DNA of 21,024 nt, from positions 1 through 21,024 of the forward strand of contig JAEZYW010000036.1 in NCBI GenBank assembly GCA_023418835.1, read 5' to 3'. Below the pieces are notes generated by a model. It was not told the DNA's origin, did not search any database, and worked only from the letters and a program-made list of their open reading frames with translations. Each line of letters begins with the position of its first letter. Within the stretch, counting starts at the first letter, position 1. This DNA is from Bacillota bacterium. GTDB taxonomy: Bacteria; Bacillota; Clostridia; Tissierellales; Peptoniphilaceae. Positions 1 to 8,133 of this stretch are shown here, piece after piece. The position numbers were made by a program, and so were the translations under genes.

Positions 1-208
1 GTCATAGTCTTACTATTTGTATTGTTAATCCGAAAAATCAATTCTTCCAACTGTGATATAGAATCATCCAAATCTCTACGTAAATCAGCCACATCTTCCA
101 GTGGTTTCTCACCCTCCTGGTAATTGGCATTCACCGTCAAACGCTACGCAATTCCTCAATGCGATTCTGTAAGTCACTCCTATATTGCAATGCTTCTGCT
201 AATTTCAT
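1..208 (-). pseudogene. DIP1984-family protein, N-terminal part, frameshifted and cut by window edge
   Basis: The gene starts at ATG 208 after a good ribosome binding site (GGGAGG, 8 bases upstream). It reads MKLAEALQYRSDLQNRIEEL and stops at a TGA (137-139) after 23 codons. From about position 136 to the window edge a different frame continues the same family pattern: LTVNANYQEGEKPLEDVADL, then a helical stretch ending in RINNTNSKT. Adding one base near 139-143 would give one continuous reading (LRSRLTVNANYQEGE). This pattern, from memory, is the DIP1984 family, small helical proteins often labelled septicolysin-like, of unclear function. One lost base therefore breaks the gene; it could be a real mutation or a sequencing error. 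The C-terminal part lies outside the window. Family call fairly sure; pseudogene status depends on that one base. Confidence 0.65.
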
Positions 209-296
209 TCATCTTGCCTCCCTTAACTTCTAAAAAATATATCCATCTTCTGGGTTTAAAAACAAACAATTCTTCTTTTAATTTTTAAATTTAATC

Positions 297-313
297 TATT
301 TGGCAAAGAGCCT
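297..313 (-). repeat. IS-end-like 17-bp sequence, left copy
   Basis: Read on the minus strand from 313 this is AGGCTCTTTGCCAAATA. It matches the sequence at 7536-7520 at 15 of 17 positions, in the same orientation. The GGCTCTTTG start resembles the terminal inverted repeats of ISL3-family insertion sequences as I remember them. No transposase or opposite end is visible nearby, so at most this is a solo remnant end. The rest of the gap between 209 and 351 is AT-rich; I see no clear terminator for hsdR there. Confidence 0.4.
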
Positions 314-351
314 AAATAATAAAATTTTCAAAAAAGTATACTAACTGTTTT

Positions 352-3300
352 TTAAGCCTCCATTAGATGGTCAAAGTATTCAGCTTGGTTGACAATAAGT
401 TCGATAACGCCCTTGCGTTGGTCCTTTGGATAATCGTACTTAGCTAAGATTCTCTTTACAGTCCTTCGCATATTGGCTCTCCCTGACTCTCTCATCATCC
501 AATCAGCAGTCATTTCCCTTTCGATAGACTGGCACAAGTCTTGGGTAAAATTAATTAGCTCCTTGTCTGTATAAAAGTCCTTAATATTTTCCGGCTTGCT
601 AATGGCGTGATAAAAGGCTAACTCTTCCTTGCTTAGACCCAGAGCCTTATTTTCTTCCTCCAGGCTTATTATATCCTTGGCAAGCTCTATAAGTTGCTCT
701 CTGGTATTAGTAACACTGTAAGTTCTTTCATTTTCACCAACAAAACCTAAAAAATCATCTAGACTTTCTGCATTATCAACAAGACTCTTCCTATAAGTCT
801 TCATAATTCTATTAAGTCTTTCAGAAAACTCTTCGCCTTTAATAATATCTCCCCTGGAACTTACTTTAATCTGGTCAGTCAATAATTTATTTAAAAGCTC
901 AACACTTAAATTTTCTTCCTTCATATTTTTAATTTTTTCTAAAAATACAGGTTCAAAAAGACTAAAGCCTCTTTCAAAGTCTTGGAACAAGTTAATAATT
1001 CCATCACTGTGAATAGACTGTTCTAAAAGCTCGCCAATTTGTTTATCAATATCTTTCTTTCTCAACTTGCCAGGAGCTGTGATCCTATTTAAACTAGTTC
1101 TAATAGCTTCAAAGTAAGCAGCCTCCCTTTGCTCTGGCTCAGTCGAAATAGAAGAACAAAGAGTGTGGGCCTGTTTTAAAGCATAGGCCTCCTTTTTAAA
1201 GTCGTTGACCTTATTTTCAGAAAAAGCCAAAACATGGTTTAGACCTTCAGTAATTAAATCAGCCATCTGGCCATTATCAACAGTGGCAGAAAAAATCTTA
1301 GAATAATTAAACTTAGAGAAAAATACATTTCTACAGACTTCTAACTTCTCTTGGAAAAGAGGATAGGCAGAATCTCTAATGTTTGCATTGTCAATGGCCT
1401 CTTGGTCAGCCTTAGTATAGTCGTCCATAGCCTCTTTCAAAGCATTGGCAATGCCAATATAGTCAACAATAAGGCCCCCTTCCTTGTCTTTAAAAACCCT
1501 GTTGACCCTAGCGATGGCCTGCATTAAATTGTGTTCCTTCATCGGCTTGTAGACATACATAGTCGCCAAACTTGGAACATCAAAACCCGTTAGCCACATG
1601 TCGACGACAATGGCAATTTTAAAAGGATCATTGTTGTCCTTAAAGGCCTTGGCCAAGTCGTCCTTGTCAGACTTGTTTCCTATAATTTCCTTCCACTCTT
1701 CAGGGTCATTGTTATTAGGAGTGACTACAACCTTGACCTTGTCGAACCAATTAGGGCGAAGCTCTAAAAACTTCCTATAAATCTTTACGGCAATCTTCCT
1801 ATTATAAGCAACAACCATGGCCTTACCAGTTAATAAATTTTCTCTGGTCTTTTCATAGTGGTCTACAATATCTCTAACTAAAGTATCAATGGCCTCATCA
1901 GAACCAATAATTTGTTCCAACTTGCTTAAATCTCTTTTACTTCTTTCAATATCATAGGCGCTGGCCTGATCAGCAAGGTCGTTGTATCTTTGATCAATTT
2001 CTTTTAAAATATCCTGATTAAGGCCTAGGTTAATAACCCTGTTTTCATAAAAAACTGGCTTAGTCGCCCCGTCTTCAACAGCCTGGCTCATATCATAAAT
2101 ATCAATATACTTGCCAAAGACCTCTTGGGTGTCCTTGTCCTTTATAGAAATAGGAGTTCCAGTAAAGCCAATATAAGTCGCCTTAGGCAGAGACTGTCTA
2201 ACTAACCTCGCCATACCCAGTTGAACTCTTCCCTCCTTAGTCATCTTTTCTCTCAAACCGTATTGAGACCTGTGGGCCTCGTCGGCAATTACAATAACAT
2301 CATTTCTAAGAGTTAAAGGCTCCTCAGACTCAGCAAACTTTTGCATAGTAGAAAAGAAAATCCCATTAGACTTTCTATTGCTAAGCAAGGACTTTAAATG
2401 GGTTCTTGACTCAGCCTGAATAGGATTTTGTCGCAAAAATTTTCTCGCTCTTGCAAACTGACCGAAAAGTTGAGTGTCCAAATCGTTTCTATCAGTTAAA
2501 ATTACAAAAGTCGGATGGTCAAGTTGTCTAATAAGAGCGTGAGTATAAAAAACCATAGACAAAGACTTTCCAGATCCTTGGGTGTGCCAAAAAACTCCTC
2601 CCCTACTATCGCCAACCATAACAGCCTGCAAGGTCGAGTGAACAGCCTTTTGCACAGCAAAATATTGGTGGTATTGGGCCAAAATTTTATTAAGCCCCTC
2701 ATCCCTAGCCTCAAAAAATATAAAGTTCCTAACTATATCCACAAATCTTCCCTTGTCTAAAACTCCTTCTAACATAGTTTTATAATCTGCATGTTTAGTC
2801 GATTCATAAGACCCGTCAACAGACTTCCACTCCTTGTACCAGGACTCATCAGCAGTAATAGTTCCCAGCTTAGTAGTTGTAAAATCAGAAATAATATTAA
2901 AGGCATTGTAAACAAATAGATCTTCAATGTCGTGTTGATAATTTTTAATCTGCCTGTAGGCATTAGAAATATCAGCAGAGATAGAAGATATAGACTTTAA
3001 CTCTATGACAACTAAAGGCAGGCCGTTTATATAAATAACAATGTCAGGCCTCTTAGTATCTCTGCCAATAATAGTAAGCTGATTAGTCACTACAAAGTCG
3101 TTGTTATTAATATTTTCATAGTCCATTAGATAGACCCTGGCGTTTCTCTCCTGGTCTCCATCATAATAAGAGATCTCTATGCCATTTTGTAAGTAGTCAA
3201 AAAAAGTTTCGTTTCTATTTACTAGTAGGCCAGCATCAATGTTTTTAATCTTATAAATCGCCTGGTCAATAAGGTCAGAAGTTAAACTAGGATTTATTCT

Positions 3301-3450
3301 CCTTAAAGACTCCTCTAAAATTTCAGAAGCAATGGGAGACTTCATACTATCCCTGACTATTTCTTGATGGGGAATGTACTTGTAGCCTAGGCCTTCAATA
3401 AAATTTAAAAAAACCTGTTCAAAACCATCTTCAATGTAAATGTGGCTCAT
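352..3450 (-). CDS. hsdR: Type I restriction enzyme, R (endonuclease/translocase) subunit
   Basis: HsdR is the motor and nuclease subunit of a type I restriction complex (with HsdM and HsdS). It pulls DNA past the bound enzyme using ATP and cuts far from the recognition site. At 1032 residues it is a normal full length. The N-terminal nuclease domain shows the PD-(D/E)xK pattern: PDIVIY near residue 136 and VVIELKS near 150. The helicase core follows: Walker A (TQGSGKSLS, about 290-298), DEAH box (IADEAHRS, about 389), motif III-like GFTGTP (about 430), then the second RecA-like domain with AIARVNRVF. The C-terminal third is helical and probably docks on HsdM. The start ATG has a strong AGGAGG 4-5 bases upstream. 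It is the last gene of hsdM-hsdS-hsdR, 16 bases after hsdS. No frameshift is seen, so it looks functional. Confidence 0.95.
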   Translation of the reverse strand: MSHIYIEDGFEQVFLNFIEGLGYKYIPHQEIVRDSMKSPIASEILEESLRRINPSLTSDLIDQAIYKIKNIDAGLLVNRNETFFDYLQNGIEISYYDGDQERNARVYLMDYENINNNDFVVTNQLTIIGRDTKRPDIVIYINGLPLVVIELKSISSISADISNAYRQIKNYQHDIEDLFVYNAFNIISDFTTTKLGTITADESWYKEWKSVDGSYESTKHADYKTMLEGVLDKGRFVDIVRNFIFFEARDEGLNKILAQYHQYFAVQKAVHSTLQAVMVGDSRGGVFWHTQGSGKSLSMVFYTHALIRQLDHPTFVILTDRNDLDTQLFGQFARARKFLRQNPIQAESRTHLKSLLSNRKSNGIFFSTMQKFAESEEPLTLRNDVIVIADEAHRSQYGLREKMTKEGRVQLGMARLVRQSLPKATYIGFTGTPISIKDKDTQEVFGKYIDIYDMSQAVEDGATKPVFYENRVINLGLNQDILKEIDQRYNDLADQASAYDIERSKRDLSKLEQIIGSDEAIDTLVRDIVDHYEKTRENLLTGKAMVVAYNRKIAVKIYRKFLELRPNWFDKVKVVVTPNNNDPEEWKEIIGNKSDKDDLAKAFKDNNDPFKIAIVVDMWLTGFDVPSLATMYVYKPMKEHNLMQAIARVNRVFKDKEGGLIVDYIGIANALKEAMDDYTKADQEAIDNANIRDSAYPLFQEKLEVCRNVFFSKFNYSKIFSATVDNGQMADLITEGLNHVLAFSENKVNDFKKEAYALKQAHTLCSSISTEPEQREAAYFEAIRTSLNRITAPGKLRKKDIDKQIGELLEQSIHSDGIINLFQDFERGFSLFEPVFLEKIKNMKEENLSVELLNKLLTDQIKVSSRGDIIKGEEFSERLNRIMKTYRKSLVDNAESLDDFLGFVGENERTYSVTNTREQLIELAKDIISLEEENKALGLSKEELAFYHAISKPENIKDFYTDKELINFTQDLCQSIEREMTADWMMRESGRANMRRTVKRILAKYDYPKDQRKGVIELIVNQAEYFDHLMEA

Positions 3451-3466
3451 TAGCCTCCTCCCTTCT

Positions 3467-4594
3467 TTAGTCTTCTATGTTAATATTAGCAAGATCAATT
3501 TCTCCTGCCATAAGCTTAGGTAAAAGTGTGTCACGTATAGCTACAAGTCTATTATTGTCTTCAGATAAATTATTTTGAAGATTAAAAATAGCGTTAACAA
3601 TTTTATTGAATTTTAAAACATCACTTTCACTTGGAACTAAAACTTTTATGTCGAGTGAGTTTTTTATCGTCAATTGAGGTTGAGCTGAACCAGTTACATA
3701 ATTTTCAAATTGTATTCTATTAAATAGATGTTTATAATAGTAAAAATACTTCTCATTTCTTTCATTAAAAACAAGAGAATTGTTTGTAACAAACGAATAA
3801 GCTTTAGATAATCCAACTTTTCCAGAAGCTGCCCCTCTACATGAAACTAATAATCTTGGTTTATCATACAAGTAATTACTATAAAAACCAATTTGTCCAT
3901 TTCCTCCATATACAGGATAGCCTACACTTAATAGCTTTTTTGTTGGTAAGTTTTTTCCGTATTCAATATCAAACTCTTGTCCGGTTGTTGAAACTTCCCA
4001 GCCCTTAGGAATTAATCCTAGGTCACTTTCAACAAAGTCTCCATCTGCAAAGGGTTCAAAGTCAACAAACCAAGACTTAAAAATCCCCTGAGCCTGGTTC
4101 TCTAAGTTTTCAATAATTTTATTATTAACTTCAATTTTTTTGTCAAAAGAAAATAATATTCTTGAAATTTTTATGCGGTCTTGTTTTAGGGGGAGGTCAA
4201 AGTCTAAATCTTCTAGTTCTTTTTTATTTATTGAAGAGTATATAGTTCCGGTTGATACATTATTAAACTTTTTCCTGCTATTTTTCAATAGATAGTATAA
4301 AAAAATATTATTTTCTGATGATATTGAGGCCAAACCTCTTCCTATACAAACCTTAGTTGGAGATATATTTACATCTCCAACTGGAGCTCTTACTGTAAAT
4401 AAGATGTCTCCTTTTTCGGCTGTTTTATGAGCTTTAGTTGTAAAAGTATCTATTTCAGGATACATAGTTCCAAAAGTCCTAACTCCTTGTAAAAATGGTA
4501 ATCCATTGCCTTTTATGTTATAAAATTCTGATTTAGGAGACTGTCCCATATTTACTTTTGCAAAATCCTTAAGCTTAACTTTTTCAAATTTCAT
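3467..4594 (-). CDS. hsdS: Type I restriction-modification specificity (S) subunit
   Basis: HsdS recognises the split DNA target for both methylation and restriction. At 375 residues it has the usual two half-domains: target recognition domain 1 (about 1-150), a conserved central helical spacer (NLENQAQGIFKSWFVDFEPF, about 160-183), recognition domain 2 starting at LIPKGWEVS, and a C-terminal helix ending LLPKLMAGEIDL. The two conserved helices set the distance between the half-sites. The recognition domains are more AT-rich and less conserved than the spacer, as expected of swapped modules. I chose ATG 4594 (AGAGG 9 bases upstream) over the in-frame TTG at 4600, whose spacing to that site is only 3. 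The start overlaps the 3' end of hsdM by 11 bases, so translation is probably coupled. The recognition sequence cannot be read from the protein. Confidence 0.93.
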   Translation of the reverse strand: MKFEKVKLKDFAKVNMGQSPKSEFYNIKGNGLPFLQGVRTFGTMYPEIDTFTTKAHKTAEKGDILFTVRAPVGDVNISPTKVCIGRGLASISSENNIFLYYLLKNSRKKFNNVSTGTIYSSINKKELEDLDFDLPLKQDRIKISRILFSFDKKIEVNNKIIENLENQAQGIFKSWFVDFEPFADGDFVESDLGLIPKGWEVSTTGQEFDIEYGKNLPTKKLLSVGYPVYGGNGQIGFYSNYLYDKPRLLVSCRGAASGKVGLSKAYSFVTNNSLVFNERNEKYFYYYKHLFNRIQFENYVTGSAQPQLTIKNSLDIKVLVPSESDVLKFNKIVNAIFNLQNNLSEDNNRLVAIRDTLLPKLMAGEIDLANINIED

Positions 4595-6083
4595 AACCAA
4601 TTGCCTCTAGGTTTTCTCTTATGAGTTTTTCTAAGTCGTCTGACTCTTTAAATAATTGGCCTAGCTCTTCTGTTAGCCTTTCCATTTTTTCATCAAAGGG
4701 CTCGCCGTCGTCTTCACCTTCTTCCAGGCCTACATACCTGCCTGGAGTTAGGACAAAGGAGTTTGCCTGAATTTCTTCTAGGTCACCTACATGGGCAAAG
4801 CCTAGTTCTTCTACATCTGTTCCAGCTACAAAGGCCTTATAAGTCTCGACAATTTTTTCTATGTCTCCATCTGCTAGGTCTCTGTGGGCCCTGTCTACCA
4901 TGTGACCTAAATTTCTACAGTCTAAAAATAGGGTCTTGCCCCTTTGTTTCTTGTCTTTATTTAAAATCCACAGACAAACTGATATGCCTGTTGAATAAAA
5001 TAATCTGTCTGGCATGGCGATTATAGCTTCTACTAGGTCGTCTTTAATTATATTTTCGCGAATCTCTCCTTCTCTTCCTGCAGCTGACAGAGATCCGTTT
5101 GCTAAAACTAGGCCCATCTTTCCATTTGGTGCCAGGTGGTAGATCATGTGCTGCATCCAAGCGTAGTTTGCATTGCCTGTTGGTGGCAGGCCGTACTTCC
5201 ATCTGGCATCTTCTATTAGCTTGTCTCCTCCCCAGTCTTTTAGATTAAATGGCGGATTGGCTAGGATATAATTTGCCCTCATTGTCTCATGTTGGTCAGA
5301 AAAAAATGTATCAGCTGCCCCTTGGCCTAGGTCTCCTTCAAGACCGTGAATTGCTAAGTTCATTTGAGCTAGCTTCCAGGTGTTTGCATTTGATTCTTGG
5401 CCAAAGATTGACAGCTCGTTAACTCTCCCTTGGTGGTTTTCTACAAACTTTGCAGATTGGACAAACATTCCCCCTGCGCCACAACATGGGTCATAAACAC
5501 GGCCTTCGTAGGGTTCTAAAATTTCTACAAGAGTTTTTACTATACTTGTTGGCGTATAGAATTCTCCTGCGTTTCTTCCTTCTAATGATGCAAATTGAGC
5601 TATTGAGTATTCATAGGTCCTGCCTAAGATGTCTTTTGAGCCTCCGTGGTCTTTTAGTTTTAAGTTGTTAAAGAGGTCTACTACTTCTCCTAAGCGTCTC
5701 TTGTCTAGTTCTGGTCGGCCGTAGTTTTTTGGAAGGATACCTTTAAGTCTGTCGTTTTCTTCTTCTATGGCTATCATGGCCTGGTCAATTACTTGGCCAA
5801 TTTCTGGAGTCATAGACTTTGAGGCTACATAGTCCCATCTGGCTTCTTTAGGAACGAAAAATATATTCTCTGCCAAGTATTCGTCTCGGTCTTCTTCAAA
5901 TCCGTCCCCTTCTTCTACTAGGTCATTGTATCTTTCTATAAAGCTGTCTGATATATATTTTAAAAAAATTAATCCTAATACAACATTTTTATATTCCGCA
6001 GCGTCCACATTGCCCCTTAATTTGTCAGCAGCTGCAAAAATTTCTCTTTCAAAGCCTAAGTTGGCCCCTGTTATATTCTCCAT
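4584..6083 (-). CDS. hsdM: Type I restriction-modification methyltransferase (M) subunit
   Basis: HsdM transfers a methyl group from S-adenosylmethionine to N6 of adenine in the site chosen by HsdS; two copies join one HsdS. The protein has 499 residues, normal for the family. The N-terminal helical HsdM_N domain (about 8-140) carries the typical GLIFLKYISDSF. The methyltransferase core shows the SAM-binding motif DPCCGAGGMFV (about 200-210) and the catalytic NPPF motif (ILANPPFNLKDW, about 274-285). A glutamate-rich C-terminal tail follows. ATG 6083 has AGGAG about 7 bases upstream. It is the first gene of the operon, with a TATAAT-type promoter about 80 bases upstream. All key motifs are intact, so the DNA is probably methylated by this system. 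Confidence 0.95.
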   Translation of the reverse strand: MENITGANLGFEREIFAAADKLRGNVDAAEYKNVVLGLIFLKYISDSFIERYNDLVEEGDGFEEDRDEYLAENIFFVPKEARWDYVASKSMTPEIGQVIDQAMIAIEEENDRLKGILPKNYGRPELDKRRLGEVVDLFNNLKLKDHGGSKDILGRTYEYSIAQFASLEGRNAGEFYTPTSIVKTLVEILEPYEGRVYDPCCGAGGMFVQSAKFVENHQGRVNELSIFGQESNANTWKLAQMNLAIHGLEGDLGQGAADTFFSDQHETMRANYILANPPFNLKDWGGDKLIEDARWKYGLPPTGNANYAWMQHMIYHLAPNGKMGLVLANGSLSAAGREGEIRENIIKDDLVEAIIAMPDRLFYSTGISVCLWILNKDKKQRGKTLFLDCRNLGHMVDRAHRDLADGDIEKIVETYKAFVAGTDVEELGFAHVGDLEEIQANSFVLTPGRYVGLEEGEDDGEPFDEKMERLTEELGQLFKESDDLEKLIRENLEAIGYEI

Positions 6084-6159
6084 AGTCCTCTCCTGTTTTT
6101 ATTTTTAACTTTCGTCTAACTTTTCTTTCTCCATAAAAATTTTATTAATTATTATTCTA

Positions 6160-6168
6160 ATTATACCA
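6160..6168 (-). promoter_or_regulatory. Extended -10 promoter element upstream of hsdM
   Basis: On the minus strand the sequence TGGTATAAT (6168 to 6160) is an exact extended -10 (TGnTATAAT). It lies about 77 bases upstream of the hsdM start. No good -35 hexamer sits at 16-18 bases, which fits an extended -10 promoter. It is the best candidate for driving hsdM-hsdS-hsdR. Confidence 0.55.
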
Positions 6169-6232
6169 TAGAGCCTTGTAAAAGACTAAACCTTCAACTT
6201 ATTTAACTGATTTCTCTCCCATAAAAAGAAAG

Positions 6233-6255
6233 AGTCTTAAAATACTTATAAGACT
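6233..6255 (-). terminator. Weak hairpin, possible terminator after the kinase remnant
   Basis: AGTCTTA (6233-6239) and TAAGACT (6249-6255) form a perfect 7-bp stem with a 9-base loop. On the minus strand it is followed by CTTTCTTTTT. It could end transcription from the kinase region before hsdM, but the stem is AT-rich and weak. Confidence 0.3.
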
Positions 6256-6332
6256 TTTAGCATTTCTATATTCGGATTTTTTTCATAGTTAGGTCTACTA
6301 TCAATTGGCGTTTGAATTTCTGTAACATCCTT
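6246..6332 (-). other. Possible protein-coding fragment (28 codons, no start)
   Basis: Between a TGA (6333-6335) and a TAA (6246-6248) one minus-strand frame encodes 28 residues with ordinary protein composition, including EIQTPIDSRPNYEKNPNIEM. There is no start codon or ribosome binding site in frame. It may be the C-terminal remnant of a lost gene beside the truncated kinase, or chance. I do not recognise the family. Confidence 0.25.
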
Positions 6333-6364
6333 TCAAAGTTTTAATTTTAAGTAGACAGTTTTAT

Positions 6365-7489
6365 TTAAAATACAAATTTCCCTTCACTTTGTATAACTTT
6401 ATATTCTAGGTTATAGTTATTCAAAAGATTGCTTACAATATATAACCCTAGTCCATTACTATTTTCCTTATTCAAATCAAATTTAACCTCAGATAGTTTA
6501 CCTATATCCAAAACTTTATTATCTCCATATGAATTTTCAATATACAACCAATCTTTATCTAATCCAATATTAATAACACCATTTACATCAGTATATTTTA
6601 CTGCATTACTAATCAAATTAGATAGAATAATCTTTAAAGCGGTTTTTCCTATATAAATTTTCTCGTCCAATATATAATTATTAACGGTTAAATTCTTTTG
6701 ATTTGCTAATATTTCATATTTTTTTAATACGTCTTCTAATGTATCATTTATTTTCAAATATTCTTCATCATTATTCAAATTTTCTATAGAGTGAACTGAT
6801 AATATTCGGGAAATATTTTTTGTTAAACTATCAACGATTTCAATGCATTCGTTTATATAAATATCTCTTTCTTTATATTTTCCGATATTATATTTCATGT
6901 TTTCCAATATTATTTTAAGACTAGCAAGAGGAGTTTTAAGTTCATGGGATGCACCTTTAAAAAAATCATATTTTAACTTTTCTAATTTTAGAATTTCTTT
7001 ATTTTTAAATTCCAAATCGTTAATTGTCCTTAATAAAGCAGAATACAAATCATTAATTTGTTGTTTTAGTTGTCCAATCTCATCATTAGAACTAACTTTT
7101 AAACGGGTTTTTTTATCAAGTTTTATCATTTTATCAGTGACAATTTTTATTTCTTGTATATTATTTTTTATTAATTTTGCATAAATTAAAGAAATAATTG
7201 CTGAAAATAAAATTGATATTAATAAAGAATATGATAAAATTTTAAGGCTTAAATCTTTCGCATCTTTTTGCATATCAGCTGTTGAAATAAATTGTAGATT
7301 TGTTTTTTTACCATCATTAAGCATTATTTCTCTTTCTTCAATTATCAAAGAATTACTATCACTTTCTAAATTAAAATTTATATTATCTTTAATTTGTAAT
7401 TCATTATTATTATTTTTTTCTATTATAAATGCCTTTATTTCGCTACTCTTAGAATAAAGCTTTAAAAGAAAGCTAAGGATTTTATCCAA
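6365..7489 (-). pseudogene. VanS-like sensor histidine kinase, N-terminally truncated remnant
   Basis: The frame encodes 374 residues of a membrane sensor kinase. Visible parts: a sensor-like segment (1-75), one transmembrane helix (about 81-107), a HAMP linker (about 107-160), the phosphoacceptor box SHELKTPLAS (His182), the N box (SNLISNAVKYT, Asn291/Asn295) and the G box NGLGLY (345-350). Related kinases begin with a first transmembrane helix before the sensor segment; here it is absent. The frame opens only at a TTG (7489) without a good ribosome binding site, two codons before which the sequence still reads like mid-protein (CAKALDKI), and a TAA lies six codons upstream of the TTG. No response regulator gene is adjacent. 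The region is far more AT-rich than hsdM or ysxC. An IS-end-like sequence lies 31 bases upstream. I infer a 5' truncation by an insertion or deletion; an internally started protein cannot be excluded. Confidence 0.65.
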
Positions 7490-7519
7490 AGCTTTCGCAC
7501 AAATTTACTCCATTAACAA

Positions 7520-7536
7520 TATTTGACAAAGAGCCC
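7520..7536 (-). mobile_element. IS-end-like sequence (ISL3 type), right copy
   Basis: On the minus strand from 7536 the sequence reads GGGCTCTTTGTCAAATA and continues TTGTTAATGG. The GGCTCTTTGTCAA start resembles ISL3-family terminal inverted repeats, from memory. It lies 6 bases after the ysxC stop and points toward the truncated kinase. No transposase and no matching opposite end is visible, so this would be a leftover end. The similar copy is at 297-313. Confidence 0.45.
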
Positions 7537-7542
7537 TTTTCA

Positions 7543-8133
7543 TTAACTTATTGATAAAGCATCTATAACTTTTTTCCAAGCCACATCTTTGTTTGTCTTA
7601 TCTTCAGAAGAAAATACGACAATATTTTTAACATCATCTATCTCTAGCTTTTTCTTAATTATATTTAAATGTTTTTGATGTTGCGCTTTTTTAACTTTGT
7701 CTGCTTTAGTGGCAATTACAATTCCACTAAAGCCTGCTTCTTTGATGTAATCATACATCATCTTATCTAAGCTTGTTGGTTCGTGGCGAAAATCCACTAA
7801 CAAAAATATTTCTTTTAAGTTATCTCTATTGGTTAGATAAGTATTTATGGCGTCTGCCCATTCATCCCTATCTTTTTTAGAGGCGATGGCATAGCCATAT
7901 CCTGGCAAGTCTACAAATCTAAACTTTTCATCTATGTTATAGAAGTTTAATGTTCTAGTCTTTCCAGGTTGAGAACTGGTTCTTGCTAAGTTCTTTCTAT
8001 TTATTAAAGTGTTTACAAAGGAACTCTTACCGACGTTTGATCTACCTGCAAGAGCAATTTCCGGGAGATTTTTCCCCGGATACTGCTCCAAAGTAAAGGC
8101 TACTTTCTCTAGGGTAGGATTATTTACTTTCAT
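7543..8133 (-). CDS. ysxC: Ribosome biogenesis GTP-binding protein YsxC/EngB/YihA
   Basis: YsxC is a small TRAFAC-class GTPase needed for late assembly of the 50S ribosomal subunit; it acts in the cytoplasm. The 196-residue length is typical. All GTPase motifs are present: G1 GRSNVGKSS (30-38), G2 GKTRT (58-62, the family's signature loop), G3 DLPGYGYA (75-82), G4 TKAD (142-145) and a G5-like SSED (about 175). The start ATG at 8133 overlaps the lon stop by 14 bases and has only a weak ribosome binding site, so translation is probably coupled to lon. lon followed by ysxC is a conserved Firmicutes arrangement. No terminator is seen after the gene; the IS-like sequence begins 6 bases downstream and may have replaced it. 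Confidence 0.95.
   Translation of the reverse strand: MKVNNPTLEKVAFTLEQYPGKNLPEIALAGRSNVGKSSFVNTLINRKNLARTSSQPGKTRTLNFYNIDEKFRFVDLPGYGYAIASKKDRDEWADAINTYLTNRDNLKEIFLLVDFRHEPTSLDKMMYDYIKEAGFSGIVIATKADKVKKAQHQKHLNIIKKKLEIDDVKNIVVFSSEDKTNKDVAWKKVIDALSIS

Noticed and set aside
2502..2963. Several 60-80 codon frames on both strands
   Set aside because: They are shadows of hsdR, which is continuous and has all motifs across this stretch.
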